DNA from: Hibiscus mutabilis | Taxonomy: Eukaryota > Streptophyta > Magnoliopsida > Malvales > Malvaceae | DNA length: 64,000 nucleotides | Assembly (NCBI GenBank): GCA_019671005.1 | Contig: CM033732.1 | Span: 12,993,932-13,057,931 of the forward strand | Direction of reading: 5' to 3' | Position numbers and translations under genes: made by a program | Notes under the pieces: model-generated | The model's database searches: none | Told to the model about the DNA's origin: nothing | Seen by the model: only the letters and a program-made list of their open reading frames with translations | Shown here: in pieces, positions 34,013 through 45,687 of the stretch | How the letters are laid out: each line of letters starts with the position of its first letter | How positions within the stretch are numbered: the stretch's first letter is position 1

Positions 34013-35040
34013 ATGGAGGGTGAAGTTGCAAGAATGTTAGAGGATCTGAAGTTTGCTAATGAGGAGCTTCAAGACATGGAGGAATCTGAAGCGTTGCTGA
34101 AGAGGGACATTCCTGGTTCGGAGAAGTGGCTAGTGGGGAAACTTATTTCACCAACAATTGTGGATGGCACTCAGTTGATTCGGGTTTATTTTGCTGTGTG
34201 GAAATATCAACCTCTGGAGGAAGCCATTGAGTTGGGACCGAACATTTTTCTTTTCAAGTTCATGAAGATTGAAGATAAAGAGTTTATGCTATAAAGGGTG
34301 CCATGGACCTTTAATGGTGAGTTACTTGCTCTTAAACAGTTTGATGGTCGATAAAGTCCCCAGGAGTATGATTTCTCTCCTTTAGCTATCTGGATTAGGA
34401 TTTATAATTTGCCACTAGTTGGTATGAATGAGGAATTTGGTAATTCGATAGGGAACAAATTTGGGAATTGTTTAAGTGCAGACTTGAGGAAGGGTGAGGG
34501 TAGGCTAGGTGAATTTTTCTGAGTAAGGGTAGAAATTGATTGTAGGAAACCTTTAAGAAGGTGTGTTCATGTTGGTAAAATGGTTGATAGAGCTCCAAGG
34601 ATTTGTATGGCTAAGTATGAAAGGTTACCGAAATTCTACTTTTAGTGTGGCTTGATTGGTCATGAAGCTGAATTGTGCCCCACAATTCCCCCTGAACCTA
34701 GCAGGGGTCAATTCCAATATGGCCCTTGGCTGAAGGTGGCTTTTAAGCCAAGAAGAGTGAATCAAAATGGGCCTAAACCTAGGATTGTTCATTATAATAC
34801 TGGAGGTTCCAATTCTGCAAAAGGGAAGAAGCTATTAGAGGTTGTTGGAGACAATAAAATGGTTTTGGAAGCTAATTTGGCAAGGGAAAAACCAATTGTA
34901 AGTATGAGGTGTGTAATCTTGTTGGTTCTAAGAAAACAAAATCCATTTCTGCTGTAGTTTCTAACACAATTGAGGGAGGTGTGAAAGCTGTTTCCCTAAT
35001 CAAGACCCCTGATCTAACGGTAGAGGCTGAGACTCAACCC
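34013..35040 (+). pseudogene. LINE ORF1 (gag-like, DUF4283 plus zinc knuckle)
   Basis: A single frame carries most of this protein, broken by premature stops (about 34292, 34352, 34520 and 34643). The first part matches the DUF4283 pattern of plant LINE ORF1 (WLVGKLISPTIVDGTQLIRV; VPWTFNGELLALKQFDG). The expected zinc knuckle near 34636-34680 reads FYF, stop, CGLIGHEAELC: the first Cys is replaced by Tyr and a stop lies inside the motif. It would have bound the element's RNA. Confidence 0.75.
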
Positions 35041-35051
35041 CGCCGAGAGCC

Positions 35052-38000
35052 ATGAAAATACTATGTTGGAACTGTCAAAGGCTTGGGAACCCCGAGACAG
35101 TTTGAACCTTGGGGCATTTGGTTTCTTCAAAAGATCCTAGTTTGGTGTTCCTAAGTGATACTAGATTGAATAAGAGTAAGGCTGATGATGTGAAGAGAAG
35201 GTTAAGAATGGAAGGTAACTTAGTTGTAGAAAGAGCTAATGCTTGTATGGGTTTGATGCTTTTATGGAGGGAAGATATCCAGGTTAATCTATTGTCTTTT
35301 TCCAAGGCTTATATTGATGTTAAGATAAAGAAGGGGCGTGAAAATTTTAGATTTACTGGCATGTACGAGACTTGGAATAAATCAAGGAAACATGAAGATT
35401 GGGAACTTCTTAACTTTCTGAGCAGGAGATCTAACTTGCCTTGGTTGTTAGGGGGATATTTGAATGAGATATTGGAGTTTAATGAGAAAGCTAGAGGTAG
35501 AATGAAGCCTAGTGTGGAGGTGGTTAATTTCAGAGAGGCTTTAGAAATGAATGGTCTTTGGGACATCAAGCCAAGTCAAGGTTGGTTTACATGGCATAGT
35601 GAGAATGAATATGGTAATCATATTAAAGAAAGGATTGATATATTTGTTGTATCAATTTCTTGGCTACAAAGATATGGAAAGTGTGATGTGATTTCAGAAT
35701 ATACCTTATATTCTGATCATCATTTTATCTTGCTTAATACTGAAGCTTCAAGAAGAAGGCCTGGGAGTTTTGAAGACCATTTCAGATTTGAGAATTGTTG
35801 GGCTGATGAAGAAGAGTGTGAAGAAATAGTAAACCAAAGATAGTTAGGTTCAAATGGTCCAATTTTAGATAAATTTAAAGCTGTTGGAGAAGGGTTAAAC
35901 TGGTGGCAAAAGAACAAAAAAAGGAAAGCTTTCAAAAGGAAAAAGTTTCTTCTTGATAGAATTGAAGAGTTGCTAAAGGAAGATATTACAGATAGGAATG
36001 TGCTGGAACTGAATACCAATAAGAATGAGCTTAAAAAGTTGTGGATAGGGAAGAAGTGTACTGGAATCAGAGATCAAGAGTTGTCTAGTTGAAGGAGGGA
36101 GATAGAAACACCACATTTTCCATGCAAGAGCTAGAGGGAGAAAGAAAAAAACTGGATTAAAAGGTTGATGGATGAAGATGGTGTTTGGCAAGAGGAGGAA
36201 GGGAAGACGTTTGGCATAACAAAGGGGTTCTTTACAAGACTTTTCCAATCCAATGGTGGAACATCTTCAGATCTGATCCTGGATTCAATCAAGCATTGCA
36301 TTACATCAGACATGAATGCAAAACTATGCTCGGGATTCACTGTAGGGGAAGTCAAAGCTGTCTTTCTTCAAATTTACCCTTCTAAGGCCCTAGGTATATA
36401 TGGCTTTCCAGCCTCATTTTTCATAAATTCTGGCATATTGGTGGTACTAATTTTATTAATCTTTACCTGAATTTATTGGGTGGTAGAATAGATTTATGTG
36501 AGGTTTTATTATGTTAATCCCTAAACTAGATAAACCTAGCATCATAAAGCAATATAGTCCAATTAGTCTTTGTACAATTATTTACAAAACTATTTCTAAA
36601 GTGTTGGTTAATAGACTTAAAGATGTCATGCCTTTTTGTATTGCTAATAATCAGAGTGCATTTGTGCAAAATAGGCTCATTTCAGATAATGTGGTTGTTG
36701 CACATGAGCTTATATATTTCTTAAAGGGTGCTAGAATTTGTCTTAACAAAGGGACAGCTGTGAAATTGGACATGAAGAAAGCTTATGACAGTGTAGAATG
36801 GCATTTTTTGCATGATGTGATGATTAAGTTAGGGTTTACTCAACAATGGGTAGATTTGATAATGGCATGTGTTACTTCAGTGTCCTTTCGCCTAAGGATT
36901 AATGGGAAGTTGTCTGCTGAGTTTAGGCCTGGAAGAGGAATTAGACAAGGTGACCCACTGTCACCTTACATGTTTTTATTATGCTCTCAAGGGCTATCAG
37001 CTCTATTGCTGAAGGAACAAGAAGAAGGTAGAATTGTAGGAATTAGAGCTAGCTTGCATGGACCAAGAGTTAACCATTTGTTGTATGCAGATGATAACTT
37101 ACTGTTTATTAAAAATTCTGTATAGGAAGCTACAAGAGTTAAAGAGGTTCTACATGTGTATGAGGAGTCATCTGGGCAGAGGGTTAATGTTGATAAATCC
37201 TTTATTTATTATAGTAATGAAATGTCAGATCAGAACAAGGTGGGCTCTTGGTATGAGGGAAGAACCTGAGTTGGGAATGTATTTAGGGATGCCTTTAATA
37301 GTTGGGAAAAACAAAACTGAGGCAATGGGATTTTTGTTTAAAAAGTTGATAAAAGAGTAAGGGGGTGTACAAAGAATCTACTATCTTATGGGGGAAGAGA
37401 GGTGCTGTTGAAAGCTGTGGCACGGGCTCTACCAACACATGCTATGGGTTGTTTTCTTTTTCTAGATTGCAGTATTGACTCCATTGTTTCAACTATGTGA
37501 TCCTTCTGGTGGTCAGGTAAAGCAAATGAAAGAGGGTGGGCTCATGTGGCTTGGCAAAATTTATGTAGGCCAAAAAAAGATGAAGGTCTTGGCTTCAAAG
37601 ATCTTAAAATGTTTAATATGGCCTTATTGGGTAAATAAGTCTGGAGGTCATTTCAAATAAGGACTCTCCGTGCTTTAAAGTTCTATCTGCAAAATACTTT
37701 CCAAGTGGCTATATTCTTGATGTTAAACCTTTTGACAAACCTTCCTTTGTATGGAGCTGCATTTATAAGACAAATGAAGTTTTTAAAGAAGATTTTCATA
37801 TGAGAGTTAGCGTTAATAGCCAAATACTAGTTTTTAAAGGAAGATGGGTTAGTGATAAAGCTGTTACACTTTCAGGAGACTACTTGGACAGTTCTACTCA
37901 TCTTGTGAGTTATGGGGAATTTATGGTGCCTAATGAAGCTAGATGGGATGCTAGGAAAGTCAGAAGTATTTTTTCAGAGGAGGATGCAGGTTCCATTATG

Positions 38001-39000
38001 AGTTGTCCAATTGCTAGAGTTGAACAAGATATAATGTTATGGGATCATCATTCCTCAGGTATCTACACTACCAAAACTAGATATAATTGGATCCAAAAAT
38101 CTAGGATCATTGAAAGAGCTCAGTCCCCTATATGGAAAGTGATTCAGAAACTTTAGACTTTTCTTAAGATAGAAATTTTTGCTTGGAGGTTATGCCATAA
38201 TGCTCTTCCTGTAGGTGAGAAATTGGCTGCAGTCCATTTGAGTCTTGGAATCTGCCCTATGTGCAATATGGAAAACGAATCCTTATTACATTCCTGTAGA
38301 GATTGCCCCTCGGTTAAGGAAGCTTTTGATCTCTGTGGATTGTCAAACTTGTTACCAAGGCCGAGTGATAATTCTTGTAAAGGATGGCTTGAGAGTTGCT
38401 AGGATAAGCTGGATGAGGAACAATTTACTTTGCTTGTAGTGCTGCTTTGGAATCTATGGAATAAGAGAAACAAATTAGTCCACAATTCAATTCTACTTCC
38501 TGCTAGAGTAGTTGTGGATTATGCACAGTTACTTGTCCATGATTTTGTGGATGCCTTTGATCATTCTATACCAAATGTGATTTGTAACATGTCAAGTAGA
38601 TGGAGATGTCCACCAGAAAATATCTTCAAAGTTAATGTTGATGGTGCATTCATGCTAGAAACTAGTGCAACAGCTTTTGGTGTGGTGGCTCGGGACACCT
38701 ATGGACTCATGGTGAATGGTCATGCCCAAGTAATTCATGGTGTCCTTACTGTAGAATTAGATGAAACAATGGCTCTCTCGGAAGGCATAAAGATGGTAGT
38801 TGCAAATAGGTGGAGCAAGGTTATCTTTGAAGGGGATTCTAGTGGGGTGATCAATAGGTTACTTTCCTTAGATCCTGATCTCTCTATTGCGGCCATTCAA
38901 TTGGAAGAAGCAAAGCAGATTTTGAAGGGTAATCCTGATTTTTTTCTGTTACTCATGTAAGCCGTGAGGCAAATCGTGTAGCTCACACTCTTGCACATTG
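35052..39000 (+). pseudogene. LINE ORF2: endonuclease, reverse transcriptase, RNase H
   Basis: ATG at 35052 gives MKILCWNC, the usual start. A TGA at about 35103 stands where related proteins have Arg (CGA to TGA). In the endonuclease (to 35843) the expected Glu of the SETR motif reads Asp (LSDTRLN) and GDFNEI reads GYLNEI, while SDHHF is kept. The reverse transcriptase (about 36165-37125) keeps LDMKKAYDSVEW and YADD. After a TAG near 37123 the thumb and zinc segment (about 38190-38330, CPMCNMEN...HSCRDC) follow in shifted frames. RNase H lies at 38600-38960 (VNVDGAFM, ELDETMAL, FEGDSSGVI), then a shifted SREANRVAHTLAH end. Not functional. Confidence 0.88.
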
Positions 39001-39112
39001 GTGTTTTTCTTGTTTTGAGCCGTTTTATTTTTCTTTAAAAGTTTCGGATTGTATTGCCAATGATTTGGTGGATGATGCTATTTTTGGTACTTAATGAAAT
39101 TCATAATCTTTC

Positions 39113-41302
39113 AAAAAAATAAAAATAAACCTACTAGGTTTGAAAAACAAAAACCATAGAGATTTTCTACTATTTTTACTATGTGATTTTCTAAAGTGTT
39201 TTCGGTGATAGAGGAAGGCAAGGTTATAGTTCGTAATCTCTGCAGACGTGTTGCTACAGTTGATCATATAGTTTTTGTATCATGGGAGACAGATGCCCAA
39301 CGTATCTCTAGCACCACAGGAGTGGCCGAAAATTTGTCTTAGGGAAACTCTGTTCTCATAGGCCTCAACTTGTTTCTACTTAATCGAATTAAGGTTTATT
39401 TTCAATTACTTTATTTGATTCCATTATCTTTAATTTCTTGACAATTAATTATTACTTGCAGCAAAGGAAATATGGGAGAAGCTACATGTTGGTATTTAGT
39501 GGATCACGTGAGAGAAGTTGTACAAACAGATTCAAGTATAGTAGCAGCGAATGGATGATCTGAATATTCAGTTTTCATCCGAATCTGTATTATTCAATTT
39601 ATGTTTATTTAATTATGTGCGCTTTAATAATAATATAAATATTTTGATTTTACTTAATTATTATTATTTTCTTGGATTATTAACGCCCATTGTCCAACAA
39701 GAACCAATCAACACATTATTCCAACAAGATCTTCAAGATTACCCTATCCAATTTAACCAATTAAATTAATTCCGGGATTAGATACAATAAATTGATATTA
39801 GATTATCAACAACCATTGAGATTATATCAAAACTCAATAGAAGCATTTAGGTTTAACAAAAAATAACTCAATCCACCATTGAATCAACCAAAATCTAATT
39901 TACCTAATTAAATCCCGTTTTAATTCCAAAATCCATTAAAAACAATAGATTAGAGACAAAAAATATGTGGAAATTCAATAAGAAACCTTAGCTCGCCTTA
40001 GTAGATAGGAAAATGCAATCAAAGATGAGCTCCCCTCGTGTTGGTAACGTGAAAATTGATGTAGGAATGAAAAGAACCAAAATCAATTGGTTTGCTTGAG
40101 TTTAGAAACCATTGAAGAAATCCAAGTAGAAAAGATTAGAATAAGGCTTTCTTAAAAGTTGTTTAGGAGAAAATGAGAGGAAAGAGTAGGGAAAATCTTT
40201 AGAAAATGTTCTTCCATAAGAAAATAAATAACCATCATTAGTTTTGTAAATAAGAGGGAAATTAGAAATAAAATACAAAAGGGTTGATTGTTCCTTAAGG
40301 ATTCTCGTGTCCTTTTCTATTTTGGTCATCAATTTCATTAGTAAAACATTTATAAAAAACCATTTTATTTAATAAAAATCCGAATTAACATTATTAAAAA
40401 GCCTTTGAATTAAACTATTCCTATTTAACATATTTGTTAAATAACCCATATTATTTTCATACGAAATTAATCGAATTCATTTAATAAAAAATCTAATTTA
40501 ATTTCCCGGAATTATTTAGTTAGATATTGTCTGGACTGGATATTTTTAAATCTGAATCAATGCTTCTAGTGATGTGGCCATTGCGCTCAACACACCTAAC
40601 ACTTAGCCAAAATTTCAAGGAAGTTTGTGAATTTGCCCGTACATAATAGACACACCAGCTATCTTGTGCTCCATTGGCTTTCGATTTGATATCCCTTGCT
40701 AGCACCCGGTTGGAGGATAAAAATGAAGAAAGAGAATAAATTTTTGAAGGTTATAAAAAAGTCCAGATTAGAAATCTATCAATAGATTCTAAAAGAAGAT
40801 TTCCTCTCTCATTCACGAGCTTTTTTCATTTTCCTCTCAAGCTTTCAAAATCCATTAATAGAAATTTAAGCTTCTTCATTGAGGTAGATTAGCAAAGCAG
40901 CAACTTTGGTGCTCCATCTTTGAGAGGAAGTTGTTGTTGAGCTCAAGATCTCGACCAGTCGAGTTTGTTAATTAAATTCGTTTCAAGATATGGTTTTTAA
41001 ATTGTAAACTTGATATTTTATGTTGAAGAATAATCATGATGGTTTGGATTTATTTTCATCTAACTTTTAGAGTTTCTAAATGAATGATTTCTCTTTATTG
41101 TTGTTGTTAGATTCTATTCACTTAAATTATATACTTCATGACTTGATTGACAATGAGAATTACATCATTAGTTCGTATTCTTTGAGAGAAGCTGCGATGT
41201 TGTGATTTCTGACTGGATTTTAGAAGAGAGATCTCAATCCCATTCCCCCGAAGATTCTTAAGTGGCCCAGGGAAGGTGGATCCAGATATTGCTCAACCTT
41301 AG
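39113..41302. other. Spacer of about 2.2 kb, no gene recognised
   Basis: Short frames (for example 39551-39769 plus, 40102-40338 minus, 40520-40705 minus) show no domain. The stretch 40780-41300 is less AT-rich and could be old LTR or leader sequence. It continues at 42588 after removal of the solo LTR. Confidence 0.45.
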
Positions 41303-41307
41303 TCTAT

Positions 41308-42587
41308 TGATAGCTCTTTATAGAGCATGTATTTCCTCTAAATTTATGGATTTAATTGTCCCTACATCAGTGTTTAATGCATTTATTTTTGCAATTTCAT
41401 GTTTATATTCAGTATTTTGTCTAACTCGAGTCTTAGTTGTTCTTATTATACATATTTCTGCCTTTTTGCTCTATTGTAGCTATATTTCTAATGTCCATGC
41501 GGAGGAAGTTTCACCACTGCAGTCAGCTCGACACTATAGCTGCCAGCTGTCCAGTTTACTAAAAGATAAGGACAACCTGCCAGCTATATTATTTGTTATA
41601 ACAAATTTGGTACGGTAGAGGGTCAAGCAAAATACCTGAAAGACAGGTGTCCTTTTGTTGGCAACTTATAAAAGGATAAATCTAGAAGAAGAGAGAGAGA
41701 GTCTTCACGTATTCATTTTCATTATCTTCTTCAACCTCCCGAGCTTTCCTTCCATGGTAGCTTAAACTCCATTTCTGGAGATCCAAGGCGAAGAAAGGCA
41801 GAAATATCCGAGGAGAAGAGGATTCAAGAGTTAGATCAAGGAGAATATTTATCTTCTTTAAACCCTACTAGAACAATATGTTTATTAGAGATTGTTATTA
41901 TAGTTTTTGTGTTAATGAAGAAGATTTAACTCTTTAAGCTTTGTATAAACTTGTTTAAATCTTATATTTTAGTTCTATATATTATTATTATTATTATCTT
42001 TTTCTCATACTTCGGTTGTTGGATCTGATCATTGTTTGCATGAAAGTGTTGAACTTAGTCATTGACATTGAAAGATGCAGTGACAAGTTTGGTTAACAAG
42101 CCATTATAATGAAAGTTGAATGAGGATACAACGAGAGTTTATCCATTTGTTCAAGGAGTTGTTGTTTTGGCTATCAATGAGAGTTATAGTCGATCTACTT
42201 CTTTGTATAAACAATTAAAGATTGAATGGAAGTTAGTAAACGAGCTTTACCTTTTTCTTGCCAAATGGGCCATCGTATTTCCTTGATTGTACTTAATTTT
42301 CTACCAAGCTGAATCGAGGGTATCCAGATCTTCTTTTAATATCTCTTTTATCTTATTTTAGTAGTTATCCTTTCTATCACAATTGATCTTACAAACATCA
42401 CTTTATTTCTCTGTTACAACTACCATTACACTCACAATATTTCACTTTACAAAATTGTTTGTGGCCACATAATAATTGACTAAATACTCATCCTCGTGGG
42501 ATCGATATCTAACAGGATCTTCCTATTTCTATACTTGAATCAACAATTTTTGCTTGCACTTAGTGTGTGACGATTATTCACCGATCA
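41308..42587 (+). mobile_element. Solo LTR, Athila-like family
   Basis: This 1280-bp LTR, TGATAGCTCTTTATAGAGC...ACCGATCA, is flanked by TCTAT at 41303-41307 and TCTAT at 42588-42592. TATA-like CTTATAAAAGG lies near 41665. It is closely similar along its length to the solo LTR at 23605. Confidence 0.92.
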
Positions 42588-42599
42588 TCTATTATGGGC

Positions 42600-45015
42600 T
42601 AAATAGTGAATAGTATAACGAATTTGATGAGAGCAATCATTCGTTTATGTCTTTGCATTTATCTATATTTTGTCGGGACTTTTGCATGTTATTGTAATCA
42701 CTAATTTTTTTTGGGTTTTAGTATTATTATTAATATTAATATTATTATTTTAATATTATTATTGTTTTTTAATATTATTATTTAGTATTATTATTTATTT
42801 TATCTAAAAATTTTAAAATAAAAAGAACTAATCATAAAAAATAATAATAACATCTTATTTAAATTTAATGTCCAAGTCCAATACATAATTTAGAACCCAA
42901 TAATATGACATACGACCCGATTTAGGCCCAAACCCAAAAAACTCTAATATGAAAAAACCCTAATTTGATAACATTTTTTTCTTGCAACCACCAAGATCTG
43001 ACCATTTGATCAGATCTGATCCAACAATCCAGATCAAACTGAGAGAGGCCATCCATCTGCTATCACGCACGCGTGATCTTCACCTGGGGCATTTGGTGTC
43101 CTTCACGCGCCCACGAGCCTATGCCACTTCATTTTCTTCGTCCACGTGGCATCACTGTCGGAGATCACATTGCCACCGTACGGCCATCGGTTCTCCCAAC
43201 ACCATGCAGGGCAAAAAAAGATAGAAAAAAGAAAGGATATCAGTCTAAGATCATCCACTGTGTTATCCATTATTGTTGCTTATGAATGCTAACAAAAACG
43301 AATATAAGATGTAAATCTAATCCCAATGTAATTGGATTTTCAAGAATTAATACAAAAAAGAGAAAAACTTCTAAGGTAAATTCTTTGTCTTTTTTTCTCT
43401 ATTTGAATACAAGAGGAGAGGGATTTAGGTTCTTACCCTTCGATCTTTGGATTTGTCACCGATTTGGTGGTCGAGGTCACCATCTCCGGTGATAGATGGT
43501 CTCGATTTACAAAACAAAGTTTTTTTTAAAGTTTTTTTGGTTTTATCTTTTGTGGATTTGAGGCGGTTTGAGATTTTGTTTTGAAAAACGGTGGCTGGAT
43601 TTGAGTTTTGGGGCAAGGGATCTGTGATTTGGGCTTTCTTTGAGTCTGCCGTCAACAACGAGCGTCGACTGGCAGTGTTTGGTGGCGGACGGTACGACAG
43701 GAGCTCATTGAATTTTGGGTTCATTCACATATCAGGATGAACAAGGCAGAGAGTTTTGGGGTGAAGCTTTTGATCCGTTTTTAAGGGTAATGAGAAAATG
43801 AATCGTGTTTTCCGATTTTAGCTTTTATATCCACTTCTAAAAATGTTTTTTTTACCATTTTAAATCCATTCCGCAGTCCATCCTATTTTAAAAATTATTC
43901 ATTTTGGTCACCTTTTTTTCGATTTAAGCTCTTATTCAATTTCTGTTTCAATTTGGTCCAAAAATCGATAGTATATTCACCCTTGCGACCCCCCTTTTTT
44001 GTGGTTATCATGTGTCCTTAATCTTGTTCCCTCTTTTATTTTGGCCGTATGTTATATGGTATATATATATAAAAGCTAGTCTTTTTAGCTCTTTTTTCTA
44101 TAAGTTATATAATATACATATGGTAATATATATATATGTATTTATTGTTTTTACCTAATATACATATCGTAATATATATGTAGTTTTGAAATACCGTATA
44201 TATATGTTCATGCTTAAATGCTTGTGCTGTGTAGGATGTGTATATATGTTAGTTTTTTTTTTTTATATAGTATGGTCTTTGCACCCAGTAGCTTAAATGT
44301 TTGTGTTTCTATATATTTATTTGTTTTCTTTTATATTCGTGCTAATACATATGTATGTAATTTGTTTATATCTCGCATGTATATATGTGTAGTTTAATGC
44401 ATGATTTGGTTTCTGTTATCTGGCATATAGGTGCAGGTGATACGTGCTATATTTATATGTTATGCTTATGTATGTTGCCTTTATTTGTCACGTGTACTGT
44501 TGCGTATGTACGTTATCATTTGAGCCTAAAGTTCATGTAATTTGCGATGCTTATTCGTATATTTGCTATGTCATTATTATGTTGCATACCGGGATATAAA
44601 TTGTTTATGTGGCGCTTTCTTTTTCGATGATAAACGTGGCTAATATCTAAGAAGTAGGCAGTGGTCTTTTGTTTATTCCTCGAATCCCGGAGCCCTTTAA
44701 AATGAGCTCATATGTATGACCAAATTTTGATTTAATCGTCACTTTAACTCGCAAAATTCGATATTAATAAAATGATAATTGATTTGGCACCAAGTTTGGG
44801 TGCGGTGGGGTGTGAACCCTTCCCCACACACAACCGACTCCCAAACCCAAAAATAAAAGAATTTCTGGTTAGTTTTTTGGTGTCCAGTCAACCTAACCCA
44901 AGTGACCAGTGGCGACTCCAGTTTCATTTTAAAAATACGAATCTTTAAAGAAATTCTCCAAAATCAAATTTTTAAGAAAAAGCGGGAAACTTCAAATTTT
45001 TTAATCGTTACAGCA
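42600..45015 (+). repeat. 5' LTR of Tat/Ogre-like element, copy A
   Basis: The right edge is set by the primer site at 45016 (...GTTACAGCA before it). The left edge is unknown. It shares with copy B an ATT-rich microsatellite (42720-42800 here, 57478-57510 there), followed by GGCCCAAA and a segment rich in CACGCG and CCACGTGGC words (43060-43160). A TATATGTA-rich part lies at 44040-44400. Frames within it on either strand are not genes. Confidence 0.6.
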
Positions 45016-45034
45016 TGACGACTCCGCTAAGGAC
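45016..45034 (+). other. Primer-binding site, tRNA-Arg type
   Basis: TGACGACTCCGCTAAGGAC lies directly after the LTR end. It resembles the TGGCGACTCCGCTGGGGAC type known from Ogre elements, with about three changes. A similar GTGGCGACTCCAG occurs upstream at about 44909 and is inside the LTR. Confidence 0.6.
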
Positions 45035-45239
45035 AATTTTTGGTTTTTACAAACAGAAAAAGAGAGAGTCGAGCCTAAAAAAAAGTACCACTTTATATCG
45101 AAAGTTGCAAGATAAAGTGACAATTAAGTTAATATTTGTTTATAAATGCGAGTTTATTTTGAAAGCATTTAAAATTTGACGTATAAACACATCCGTTTAA
45201 GTGAGTGGAAAACGCTATTGCTTTTTTTGAGATATTGTC

Positions 45240-45687
45240 CCCCCGTGTAGGCCTAGCAAGTACCTTCGGGACTCGAGTACCCTATGTTTTCGTGAGAATA
45301 TGTTTTCCCGTATGGACCCCCAAATTTAACTTGATTGAAAATGAGCCTATAATGGGTGATGATCGGGGGCATTGTTACCCTTAGTAGAGGACAATTTGCG
45401 TACCCTTTTAGTACCAAAACTGCATGTAGAGAACATAGAAAGCCCACCCCTCTTAGAGCCATGCGAATAACCTAGGTGTCTTGGATGACATGTATATAGG
45501 GTTGCATCTTTTTCTGCTTTGTTTGCTCTTTTTATTTCCTTTTATTGCATTATCATTTTGATCATTTATTTATATTTGATACTAATTTATTTCTTTTCTT
45601 TTGTTTTCTTTTTTGCATTTTTTGCATCTTCATGTCATTTTTAAGGTATTGATTCGCGAGTGGTCGCCAAATTAGAAATCGTTCATA
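45240..45687 (+). other. Conserved leader of Tat-like copy A
   Basis: Untranslated leader between primer site and ORF1. It shares two uninterrupted identical blocks with copy B: 45343-45370 with 59633-59660 (28 nt) and 45413-45435 with 59711-59733 (23 nt). Confidence 0.7.

Larger units (their letters stand above)
32950..39112 (+). mobile_element. L1-type LINE, nearly full length, inactive
   Basis: A 5' region (32950-34012) with no recognised coding function is followed by ORF1 (34013 on), ORF2 (35052 on) and a 3' end TTTGGTACTTAATGAAATTC followed by an A-rich tail at 39099-39112. The open frame at 33082-33426 in the 5' region has no known domain. I could not find the TSD, so the 5' end is approximate. 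Confidence 0.85.

Noticed and set aside
41262..41618. 118-codon plus-strand frame
   Set aside because: It crosses the left border of a solo LTR with a perfect TSD, so it cannot be an old conserved gene.
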